A DNA stretch of 64,000 bases from Stromatinia cepivora. Its lineage: Eukaryota; Ascomycota; Leotiomycetes; Helotiales; Sclerotiniaceae. The stretch is from the NCBI GenBank assembly GCA_014898415.1, contig RCTD01000029.1, forward strand, positions 665,051 through 729,050, in the 5' to 3' direction. The notes below the pieces were generated by a model that made no database searches, was not told the DNA's origin, and was given only the letters and a program-made list of their open reading frames with translations. This document shows positions 12,867 through 23,088 of this stretch, in pieces. The position numbers and the translations under genes are program-made. The stretch's first letter is position 1, and every line of letters begins with the position of its first letter.

Positions 12867-14043
12867 AAAGGGATATATATTATAAATTCTACGAAATTTA
12901 TATAATTTGAAGCAAATTGAAAGGGATTGAAGTTTATTATTGAAGAAAGAGTTTTTAGATATAAACTTTATACAAAGTTTAATAGATTTATATTTATATA
13001 TATTCAAAGATTATAATATAATATTATTAATATATATTGATAATATTATTATTATATTATATATATTATTATAAATTATTTAATTCGATGAAAAGTTATT
13101 AGTTTATTTTAATATTAAGAATTTAAGGGAGATTAATAAGATTTTAAATATTAGAATTATTTGTAATAGAAAAGTATATATATTAATTATAAATTAAGAA
13201 AAATATTTTGATATTATATTAATCAAATATAATATTATATATAGATAATATCAAATCAAGAAATTGTTAATAATGAATTATATTTATTTTCGATTAACAA
13301 TTGATAATGATAAATTAATAAATATAAATAAATATCAATAATAAATAAAAAATATAATCTATTTAATGATATATATTCCATTAAATATAGTATTTTCAAT
13401 TAGAAGATTTTTATAATTTATAGCAAAATCAATAAAACATTATATTATAGTTTTGAAGAATCTAATATGATATTTATGATTAATAATCAAATAGAAATTA
13501 TAGTTTGAATTAAGAAGAGTATAATTTGATATCTATAAAGAATATAATATATTTGATAAGATAATAAAAGTATATATAGATATAAATTGGATTAATAATA
13601 AATATAATCGAAAAAGTATTTTAAAAGGAATTATGATATTCTATAAAAGTTTTATATTATAGATTCGCAAGAAACAAATATTTATAATTATTTCTAATAT
13701 AGAATCAGAATATATTATAATAACAATATTCATTAAATAAAGAAAATAGATTATATAAATATTCAAAGATTTATTCAAATCAAATTATATTGAAAAGAAT
13801 AGAGATACAATTCAAATGCTTAATAACAATTAGGATATTTTAGTTTTAATTAAAAATCTATATTTATATAAACGATTCAAATATATAAATATCAATTATC
13901 ATTTTATTAGGGATTTGATAGAAAAAAAGAAAATCGTTATTAATTATATCAATATATATAATATAATTACCGATAAAATAACAAAACTTTATACAAAGAT
14001 TATTTTCGAAAGGTTCAAGAAAATGTTAGGATTAATAATCTAA
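12867..14043 (+). pseudogene. COP1 pol, 3' part: reverse transcriptase catalytic half and RNase H
   Basis: Continues the frame broken at 2344. The RT active-site block at 13033-13044 reads Y-I-D-N where copies D and E keep Y-I-D-D, so the second catalytic Asp is lost by a GAT-to-AAT change. RNase H follows, with 'SNIESEYI' (the Glu block) at about 13700, 'INYHFIRDLIEKKK' near 13900 and the end 'FERFKKMLGLII' at about 14010-14043, as in other copia elements. Several stops are present. Confidence 0.85.
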
Positions 14044-14075
14044 GAAAATCGAATAGAGTATCTTTAATAAAAAAG

Positions 14076-14241
14076 TATTGGAAATGAAACTATTATAGGA
14101 TTAGAATTAAGATTATATAATCATAATAATATATAGATTATATTTAAAGATAATCTCAATTCTATTTCTACTAAAATAATAGATCCTTAATTCAATCTAT
14201 ATAATCAACAATACTACTACTTCCTACACCAAAAGTTAACA
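14076..14241 (+). repeat. COP1 3' LTR (copia family 1)
   Basis: 166 bp, TATTGGAAATGA (from TGTTGG) to AAAAGTTAACA. Same length as the LTRs of D and E. The inner, pol-side half is the more mutated, and the outer 60 bases are close to the D left LTR. Confidence 0.9.
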
Positions 14242-14498
14242 AAATCTATATTTTTAATTAATCGAATATCATTGATAAAGAATTAAAGATAAATAAATAA
14301 TAATTCAAAAGAAGAAAATAATTTGAGTAATTTTAATTCAAATTATTATTTTGATTCTAATTCAGATTTTTCATTGTATTATAAATTTATAATTTATTTC
14401 TAATTAATCTTTATAAATATCTTAAATATTCATTTATTATATAATCGATACTTTTTCTAATACTTTTCTTTTTTCTTTATAAAATATTATTATATTAA
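14242..14498. other. AT-rich spacer
   Basis: No coding or repeat signal recognised. Confidence 0.6.
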
Positions 14499-14827
14499 TG
14501 TTACGAGGTTTGCCGTCTAGATCATATAGAAGCGATCTAAACTCTCGAAATGATTTATAACTAAATATCAAATAGGGATTTAAGTAATAATAATAAATAA
14601 TTGCAATTTGTAATTAATAATAGATTCGACTAAATGATTGATTTTGAGTATGAAATTTTATAATAAGGAAATCCATTCTGGTTATATAGATCTTTATATT
14701 ATAATTAGTTAGAATTGTTATACAGTTTTGAATCGTTAGTGTTCCTTAGTAATCTATAATATAATTTAAGGTTATATTACTTTAAATTAATTATATAATA
14801 CAGTGTTTGATAATAACTATTGTAATA
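14499..14827 (+). repeat. Possible solo LTR of an unidentified family
   Basis: Begins TGTTACGAGG, a sudden island of non-AT sequence, and ends ATTGTAATA, which would be the decayed inverse of the start. Length of about 329 bp and inverted ends fit an LTR. No clear target duplication, and no second copy is in the window. Confidence 0.28.
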
Positions 14828-16137
14828 TTATTCTTTTTTTAGTTTAGTATTTATTTCGAATATTATATAGTATAATTTCTCTTTATAATTCTTTTATCGA
14901 TAATACTTTTTTTTTTCTTTATTATGATTATAGAAATTCGAAAAAAGAAAGAACAACTTTATTTAGCTTATTTAATTGAAGTTTATAAATTCGAAATACT
15001 TTTATATTCTTTATACAATTATCAGAAGTATAAATATATTATTTCTTTATTCGATTCTTTATAATATACTGAATGTATTTATTAGAAAAAGAAATACAAT
15101 ATATATAATCTTTCGAAGAATAATTAGAATAGTCTGGATTATTAGAAAATGAAATTAGAATAAAAGAAAGAAAAGATAATGATCAAGATTCTTCATTTTC
15201 AAAAGTAGAAGTGTTTTCTATTACAGCAGAAATTCAATATACTTTATTAGGATTTGTGTATTCTAAATAAATTTATAGAGATTGAGGAAAAAAAAAGATT
15301 GGAAAATGAATATATAAAGAAAAAAAAAAAGAACAATTAGATTCTAGTTCATCGATATTAGTTGAAATTAATTCGAATATATTGAACGATTTTGACTCTT
15401 CCTTTTTTCTGAATCCTTTGAATCCTTTTTGAAGAGATCTAAATAGCTTTAATGAAATTCCTTCAATAGATTAGAAATTCTGAGATTCTTTTTAGGTTTT
15501 TACATGTATTTTGAATATAGATAATTCTGTTATTTGATTAAATATTTGATTATCTTATTAATATATTTATAATTCAATATTTCTTCGATATAATATTCTC
15601 CTTTTGGATTAATTGATTCGATCTTCAGATTGAATACTTTCGGGATTCCAAATAATGCTTTTTCGAATAAAAAGATATAGAATACTAAATGAATATTTAT
15701 AATATAGAAAAACTTTAATTTATAGTTAATCGATTCAATTATTTTGTTAATTTTGAATAGTTTTAATTTCTTATAATCTAATTTATTATTTGATTATTTG
15801 ATTTTGATATTTTATTGAATAAAAAAAACTTTATTTTTTTTAAATATAGATTCTATATTATATAATTCGTTATAATATAATATTTTTTTTAAAGCGATGA
15901 ATTATAAATCTAAGGAAAATTGTTTTTGTAGTTTCTTGATTTTTGTGATATTTTTTATAATTTCGTTTGTATTTGTATTTTATAATAATAGTGATTTATA
16001 TATTGATAAATTGAACCTAAAATTAATATATACTAATATTACTTTTGTGATTTCTGTTTCTGATATATTGTATACGAATTATATCAAAGGTAATAATTTA
16101 ATCTAATTGTTTTATTTATAATTGATATAATAATAAA
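14828..16137. other. AT-rich decayed DNA around the degenerate frame
   Basis: Apart from the 15072-15500 frame, a small open frame at 15897-16106 encodes a hydrophobic 69-residue peptide with one membrane-like segment ('IFFIISFVFVFY'). Such peptides are expected by chance from T-rich sequence, so it is not called a gene. Confidence 0.5.
15072..15500 (+). pseudogene. Degenerate unrecognised reading frame rich in Glu, Lys and Ser
   Basis: From ATG at about 15072 the frame runs through 'MYLLEKEIQYI', then 'SGLLENEIRIKERKDNDQD' and 'KVEVFSITAEIQYTLL'. It continues to about 15500 with stops that are all of the RIP-compatible type. Coiled-coil-like composition. No catalytic motif. It could be the gag of an element whose LTR is the 14499-14827 repeat, but nothing proves this. 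Confidence 0.3.
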
Positions 16138-16142
16138 GATAA

Positions 16143-16452
16143 TGTCACGGAAAGCCCTGTGATCCCCTGTATCCTACGAAGGATCAAAGGGTATACTTTC
16201 CAATCGGAATGAAGGATCTTTTAGCCCTTACTAATCTTTCCGATTAATAAAATGATCCTGATATATTAATAAACAAAGATTTAATCTAATTAAAATATAT
16301 ATCGATTAAATAATTATTCATTTGTTTTATATATACAACTCTTGATTTATATAATCAAAAATAAATCATTCAATTCTTTTACTCTACTAATCATATGTAC
16401 CACCTATTCCTCGATCCCTGAAAGTACTCTATAGTCATACTATCCCGTGATA
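16143..16452 (+). repeat. Solo LTR of copia family 2
   Basis: 310 bp, TGTCACGG...CCCGTGATA, with target duplication GATAA at 16138-16142 and 16453-16457. Sense orientation, as in B2 and B4. Single LTR with a perfect TSD, so it is the product of LTR-LTR recombination of a former full element. Both outer ends (about 90 bases each) are nearly unmutated while the middle is decayed. Confidence 0.93.
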
Positions 16453-16741
16453 GATAAGCTTTTATTATTTGATTTAATCACTTTGTTTAGTTATTTATTT
16501 AAAAATAAAAGATTATCGAAAGCTTTCTTTTGATTCCAAATAATACTATAAGGGTAAACCAAAATTTCGATATAAATAATTTATCCTTATCTGAAATAAT
16601 CTTATCTAATATTCTATAAATACTAATTATATTCTATATAAATATATAAACAAAATTATCTATCATTCCAGTTTTATAGAATAGTATTATAAATACAAAT
16701 TTGATTAATCTATTTATTATCACTAAAATAAAATCATATTC

Positions 16742-17023
16742 TGTCACGAATCGTAAACCACAGGAGGATAATTACATGATACCTCTTATCTTCCTTATCA
16801 ATTGATAAACTGATCATCTATATATATACATTACGATTTATATGATTTAATATAGTAAAATAATGATCTTAATAATTTATATATATAATGCTGTAATTTA
16901 TAGGTGAGTATTTATATATATATATCTAATTGTTCTTTATAAGTTATAATTCTTTAATTATACATTCTAAAGAATATAATTGATCTTGTTTATTTAATTC
17001 TATTATAACTTTTATATATTATA
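16742..17023 (+). repeat. Solo-LTR-like repeat, family F, forward copy
   Basis: 282 bp, starts TGTCACGAATCGTAAACC and ends TATATTATA. It matches the inverted repeat at 21739-22020 over its full length, with RIP-type differences complementary between the copies. Flanks TATTC and TTATC are not a convincing target duplication. Confidence 0.6.
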
Positions 17024-19092
17024 TTATCTACAATTTATTATAAATATTCAACTATTTAATTGCCTCCTAAATAATACTTTATTATTATAATATCTTTTTA
17101 AATGAATCTTTATAAATATTTCATTTAAACAAAGAAGATTTATTTTGATCTAATTAACAAAGATATAAATCTTTTTAGAAATATATTATTACTTTCATAA
17201 TACAACGAATTCTATCTCCTATACATTTCGAACTTTCGAAAATCCATTCTGAAAAGCCCTTTCCTTCTTTTCAATTATTTCAACAACTTTTCGAAAAAAA
17301 TATAAATACAGATTTTGATAATATTATTATTAAAAAAAAATTAATAAAGAGAAGATTCCAATATATAAAATTGATATTTTCAATAATTTAATTATTTTTT
17401 TTGATTCATTATTACAATTATAAAATCTTGATATAATAATTATAAATTTAAAAAAAAAGAATCGATAATTGAAAATTATAATAACAATAAACTTTATAAT
17501 AATACAATTTCTTTTTGAATTTCAAATAATACTAATATAAGTATCTAAATCAATAACAATATTTAGGATTTCTTTTATTCCTTCAATTAAAGATTAAGGA
17601 TCTTTATTTAAATAAATCAAAAAATCCTAAAATTAGAAAAAGAAAACTTTAATCAAATAATCTGATTATCTAAGGTTTTTTATTGGTTCTTTTTTCTTTT
17701 CAAAAAATAATAATCTATATAATAATTAGGATTCCCTTTATTCAAAAAGTTAATCTAATCAATCAAGATTATATTTCTATATCAATTACAATTTATATCA
17801 AAATATATATATATCAAAATCTATAAATTTTATTATTAAACTTAATAATGATATTAAATCTAAAACTAATTTATAATAATTATTAATTATAAAACAATTC
17901 GAATTATATACTATATTATTCCAAAATAAAATATAATATTATATATATATAATCGATTAAATAGAATCAAAAATACAAACATATTATTATATTCTTTATA
18001 TACAAATACTCCGATTTATTATATTCGAATTGATCGAATAATTTATAATAATCTATTAGAATTTAATTAAAATCGATTATATTTATTTTCAATACAAAAT
18101 ATAAATTATACCTAATACAATTTGATATAATAACTTTTTAAAATAATATAAAAAATTCAGATTGTTTATCATTCAAATAAAGATCATTAATAATAAAATC
18201 CTATTCAAAAATCTCGAATAAAATATTTTCGATTTTTTTTTACAAATAATAACAATACTTATTCAAGATTATAAAATTACAAAAGAATTTATAAATATAT
18301 TTATTAAAATAAATCAAAATGAAATTTCATTATAAAAACAAAATTAATATTATAATAAAAAAAGTATTTTTATAATTACTTATAAATTAATAATTATTAT
18401 AAACCCTTTATAATACTTTCGGAATTTTAATAACTTTAACTTTGAAATTTCTATATTCCCAAAATTATTTCCATTTCGGAATATCTTTTTCAAATATACA
18501 AATTTTATTATATTTAATAACTATTTAAACTTCAAATATTCATTATCTTCTTCTTTTTCTAGAATAATATATATATCGATACTTTATATTGATAATCTCA
18601 ATGAAATCGAAATAATAGAAAAAGAAATAGAAGAATTCGAAGAATATCGGGATCTTGAAAAGGATTCCAATCCAAAAACCACAATTGAAATTATATAAAA
18701 TATCTATTTAAAAGAAAAAAAGTATTTAAAACCAAATATTTAAATTCTATTTTTATTTTAAATGTTATATAGAATATGAAATTTCTTGATCTAATAAAAC
18801 TTATAAAAAAAACTATTCATTCTTCTTTATAACTTTTCGAAAAATGATTATATTTATCAATCAAAAATATTTATTGATTTTAAAACAAATAAATTTGTTT
18901 TCATTAATATTATATTCTTTATTTATTTATTTTCTATATTTAGATCAAGAATTATATTATTTGAAACTTCGATTGAAATCAAAAAATATAATAATATACA
19001 AAACTATATTATTATCTCTTTCATATTCCTTAATTTAATAATCGATAATTATGAACAATCTCTTATTCTTTTTTTTTATTATCGAATTAGGG
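17024..19092. other. AT-rich decayed DNA, no gene recognised
   Basis: Contains scattered short frames, including an acidic one near 18585-18700 ('EIEIIEKEIEEFEEYRD') and a hydrophobic one at 18844-19038. Neither has a recognisable domain. Followed by the A2 target duplication AATCA at 19093-19097. Confidence 0.55.
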
Positions 19093-19097
19093 AATCA

Positions 19098-19260
19098 TAT
19101 TAACAAATCATATTGAATGGGTGGGAAAGCATTATTTTTATAAGGTTATCTGGCTAGAAGCTATTATACAGGTTATGTAATTCGGTAGAATTATATACAA
19201 GCTAATCCCATTATAGTATAATCCTATGCTTAGATATACAATATAATCCAAAATCCAATA
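19098..19260 (+). repeat. A2 left LTR
   Basis: 163 bp, TATTAAC...CCAATA. The outer 90 bases are the least mutated part. Confidence 0.88.
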
Positions 19261-20394
19261 CTCCTTTAGAAGTATAATATATATAAAAGTAAAGAAGACT
19301 AAACTATAAATACTATAATTGATTTAAACCGAGTTGAACAACATTAATTTGAAATAAAAAGTTAATAATATTGAATGATTATTTTTTTGCTAGATCTTTT
19401 AAGATCCAAAATTTAACAAGATTATTTCGAATAGAATGATCGTTTTATAATAATATAATAATCTTTAAAGAATAATCAGTACCCCTTTTTTATAATAAAA
19501 ATTAAAGGAAATCCATTTCTTCTATTCCCAATCCTTTAATTATATTAAACTAAAGTCTTTAACCCTACATTACAATACAAATACCTTTCTCTAATAGAAT
19601 AGTATATCCTATAAAATCATACTTATAACTCTTTCCTTTATAACAAAAGTATAACTAATTATCAATCAGGATAACTAATAGACTATTAACTAATAGCTTT
19701 TGCTTCAGAGAACTATTATATCTGTCGATCTTTAATACTATATTTATCTAAATATTAATAATCTCTATATATTAACTAATAAACTTTATTAATTATTGAT
19801 TCCAAGAAATTATAATATCTATTGATCTTTAGTATTATACTTGATTAGATATCTAATGATCTTTATATACTATATAGCAAAATCTAATATTCCTTTTATT
19901 TGAATATATATCCTTCTATTATTAATGTAATCGTCTGTTTCTTCTAATATATTGCTCTATATATCTTCCAATATACAATCTCCTTCTTTAATTCCATTTT
20001 CGGCTTCTTTTGTAATCGTTTCCAATTCCATCTCCGATTTCTTTATCAAGGATATTCTTCTTCTTCTTTACAATTATCAATATAATTATCATTGTAAGTA
20101 TTGAATATAAAGATACAACAAAATAATATTAATCTAGAAATAAAAACAAAATAGGATTGAAACGATATACAATAAATAATATATCAAAAAATAACGAAAC
20201 TGATAATTATAATTACAAAAAAGAACAAAAAGATATCGAAGATATCAACAATAATATAAAAAAATGATAATCAAAGAAAAAATTGAATATTAATAAAGAA
20301 TCCCCAAAAAGAATATAAAGAATACTTCCCCAAAACGGAAATATTATTCTTCAAAACAAAAACGATAATATCTCCCCAATATAATATAATAAAT

Positions 20395-20633
20395 TCTAAG
20401 GATACTTTAGATATCGAATCCATCATTTCAAAGGTTTCAATCCAAGAATCAACTTTTGCAGACCCTAAATCTATATCAGAAGCAAAATTTAAGATTGTCT
20501 TAAATTTTGTTGATAAATCTATTTCAGTAAAATCAAAAAGCAAAATAAATCTATAATCATTTAAGATCGAACAAAAAGATATAATAGATCTTAAAGATGA
20601 ACTTTCAAAATATCTAAAACGAAAACAAATATA
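20395..20633 (+). pseudogene. Captured copia family-1 pol fragment inside A2
   Basis: Same integrase-RT linker as in A1, in frame, with one internal stop (TAA). Landmarks are 'LDIESIISKV', 'EAKFKIVLNFVDKS' and 'LSKYLKRKQI'. Ends at the point where A2 and A3 become alignable again ('aaaacgaaaacaaatat'). Confidence 0.8.
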
Positions 20634-21187
20634 GATTTCATAACTCCCCCAAAAACTATACCAAAAATATAATCTTTAATATTCCTATTAGGTTTTCTAT
20701 AGGGAATCTATCAACTATATAAAAATCGAAAATATTCGAGAAACAAGAATATTCGAATCTTATCTAAAGAGATTTCGAAAAGTTTACTTTGTTTTGCAAA
20801 GTATTTATTTCAAAGCAAAAAGGCTTTCGAAAAAGAAAGAAAATATCAAGGAAATTGATTGATTCTCAAATTATCAGAAAAAGAATATAAAAAGATAGTA
20901 TCTTCTGTTTAAGTAATTTCCTAAAATGGATTCTCCCACATTAATTGTATTATTGGGATTCAATTCTACCAATATATTTAATATAACAAACTTCCCTACT
21001 TATCCATTGAATAATCTATAATTCTATTCGATCCCATTTTGTAAATGTATTTAATATAATGAACTTCTCTGTTTAATTATATCGATCTTGTTTGTCTACT
21101 TTATTGGATCTATCGAGGATTTGATCTTTCACTTTGGAAAATTAACTCTAAATTACATAGTGATATACAAAACCCGGACTCATAATC

Positions 21188-21350
21188 TATTAACAAATTA
21201 TATTGAATGAATGGGAAAGCATTATTTTTATAAGGTTATCTAGCTAGAAGCTATTATACAGATTATATGATTCGGTAGAATCACGTACAGGCTAATCCCA
21301 TTATAGTATAGTCCCATGCTTAGATATACGGTATGATCCAAAATCCAACA
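21188..21350 (+). repeat. A2 right LTR
   Basis: 163 bp, TATTAAC...CCAACA. The outer end carries the intact terminal CCAACA. Confidence 0.88.
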
Positions 21351-21738
21351 AATCATAATATTATTTTAGATAAATTCTAATTATCAAAGATTCGAATAAA
21401 GTTTGATTGCTTTAATCGATATGTCGAATAGTTTAAAAAGAAATCTTATATCATTTCTTATTCGAGCAATCTCCTTATTATTTGGTTATTCTTTCGAAAA
21501 TAGAAAATCGATTAATTAATTCAATAAGATATTAATGAACAAAATAATCAATTCAAAGAATATTGAAATCGAAGAGATTTGTAATTAAATAAATCAATCG
21601 CAATTGATAATATACAACAAAAACCTTCAAATATAAATATAATATAGATTTTTGTTGAAAAAGAAAAAGTTTTAATTCCTTTCAAATTCAATCCACTTCC
21701 TTTCTAATCAATTACACCATTATTATAGATCTACGAAT
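21351..21738. other. AT-rich spacer
   Basis: Starts with the A2 target duplication AATCA. No coding or repeat signal recognised. Confidence 0.6.
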
Positions 21739-22020
21739 TGTGATGTACAAGAGCCGTAGTAGAGCTGAATAAACAGGGTCAATTATATTCCTTAGAATCT
21801 ATAATTGAAGAATTATAATTTATAAAAAACAATTAGATATATATATACAAATATCTATTCGTAAATTGTAGGATTATATATATATATTATTAGGGTTATT
21901 ATTTTATTATATTAAATTATATGAATTATAATATATATATATAAATGATTAGTTTATCAATTGATAAAAAAGATAAGAAATATTATATAATTAATTTTTT
22001 ATAGTTTACAATTTGTAATA
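21739..22020 (-). repeat. Solo-LTR-like repeat, family F, reverse copy
   Basis: 282 bp, TGTGATGTACAAGAGCC to TTGTAATA, the reverse complement of 16742-17023. The left end is CpG-bearing and little mutated, whereas the corresponding end of the forward copy is decayed. Flanks CGAAT and TTATT do not match. Confidence 0.6.
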
Positions 22021-22600
22021 TTATTCTTTCTTTTGGAAAAACTTTCTTTTAAGTATTTTATTCTTTTATTTTATTATTAATTCATCGGAAATCAGGTTTT
22101 CTAAAGGTTTATAAACCTTAAATCAATTAAATTGATTATTTTGGTTGATTTGATTAATTCATCAGAAATTAATCAAATTGATCAAATTAATTAAATCAAT
22201 ATTGATTTGTATTTTCTTTGATTTGAAGAATTTTTGAAAAGAAAAAGTTTCAATAAAAAAAGGGAAGGATTTGAATTATAATATAATAATAATAGATAAT
22301 TAATATGATCAATTCCGAAATCGATTAGATTAATCGATTAAATTGATCAAATTAATTAAATTGATGAAATCAATCAAATAAAACGAAATTGATAGAGATA
22401 ATGTTATATTTCGTTCTTATTATATTCAGGCTTCCTTTTTATATGATTTCTGAAATAATGATAAATATAATTCTTTAAATGTATTATTTTCGTATTATTT
22501 TAATGATAATAATTCATTTATTGTATAAAGTTTAGGCTTTATATATATGCAATTAAATTCTTTTGAGTTTATATAGATTTTCAATTTTTTTGTAATTATA
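22021..22600. other. AT-rich spacer with short 'aattgatcaaatt'-like repeats
   Basis: At about 22120-22210 and 22320-22390, short direct and inverted copies of a TTGAT/ATCAA word recur. No gene is seen. Confidence 0.5.
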
Positions 22601-22605
22601 TATAT

Positions 22606-22771
22606 TGTTAACTTTTGGTGCAGGAAGTAGTAGTATTGTTGACTATGTAGGTTGAACTAAGGATCTATTATTCTAGTAGAAGTAGAATTGAAGTTATTCC
22701 CAAATATGGTCTGTACACCATTGTAATCATGTGATTTCAATTCTAATCCTATAATGGCTTCATTTCTAATA
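22606..22771 (-). repeat. D 3' LTR
   Basis: 166 bp, TGTTAACTTTTGGTGCAGG on the plus strand to CATTTCTAATA. The outer (left) half is one of the least mutated family-1 LTR segments in the window. Confidence 0.9.
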
Positions 22772-22803
22772 CTCCTTTATTGAGGATATTCTATTCGATC
22801 CTT

Positions 22804-23088
22804 TTAGACTATTAATCCTAACATTTTCTTGAACCTTTCGAAAACAATCCTTACACAAAGCTTCGTCATTCCATTGGCAACCATATCGCATATATTGATA
22901 TAACTAGTGGCGATTTTCTCCTTTTCTATCAAGTCCCTGATGAAGTGATAACTGATATCTATATGTTTGGATCGTTCGTGCATAGGGCCTCCATAGAATA
23001 TCACAACTCCCCCTGAAACACTTTTCCGGTCATGTTTGTCACTAGCCCAATCTGCATCTGTATATACCTTTATTATATTATCAAACAT
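22804..23088 (-). pseudogene. D RNase H domain with internal deletion, still open
   Basis: 95 codons without a stop. It begins in the Asp block 'VYTDADWASDKHDRKS', passes to 'GGVVIFYGGP', and jumps directly to 'HERSKHIDISYHFIRDL', ending 'FERFKKMLGLIV'. In E and COP1 about 80 residues lie between these two blocks, including the Glu block of RNase H (E-x-E-Y). D therefore lost an in-frame ~240-base segment that includes catalytic residues. The rest is far less RIP-altered than other copies, so it is the best guide to the original protein. It is inactive as it stands. Confidence 0.85.

Larger units (their letters stand above)
1..14241 (+). mobile_element. COP1: Ty1/copia family-1 retrotransposon, 5'-truncated by the window edge, interrupted at 2345-12866
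   Basis: The element occupies 1-2344 and 12867-14241. Its sequence aligns by eye with copy E from about E position 28670 to its 3' LTR. The reading frame holds integrase, reverse transcriptase and RNase H in copia order. The break at 2344 is an insertion of A1: flanking AAAGG (2340-2344) is repeated at 12867-12871, and the uninterrupted sequence is seen in E near 31020. Stops are TAA, TAG or TGA where E or D keep Gln, Arg or Trp, so RIP is the likely cause. The 5' LTR and gag lie outside the window. Confidence 0.9.
19098..21350 (+). mobile_element. A2: complete family A non-autonomous LTR element
   Basis: 2,253 bp with 163-bp LTRs at 19098-19260 and 21188-21350, and target duplication AATCA at 19093-19097 and 21351-21355. 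No insertion interrupts it, so it defines the family: LTR, 1.93-kb internal region, LTR. No gag, protease, RT or integrase of its own is visible. A large-retrotransposon-derivative or TRIM-like element that must borrow enzymes from a partner. The partner is not identified. It carries a copia family-1 pol fragment. Confidence 0.9.

Noticed and set aside
15897..16106. Small membrane protein gene next to the solo LTR
   Set aside because: T-rich sequence gives such hydrophobic frames by chance, and there is no second copy, motif or context to support it.
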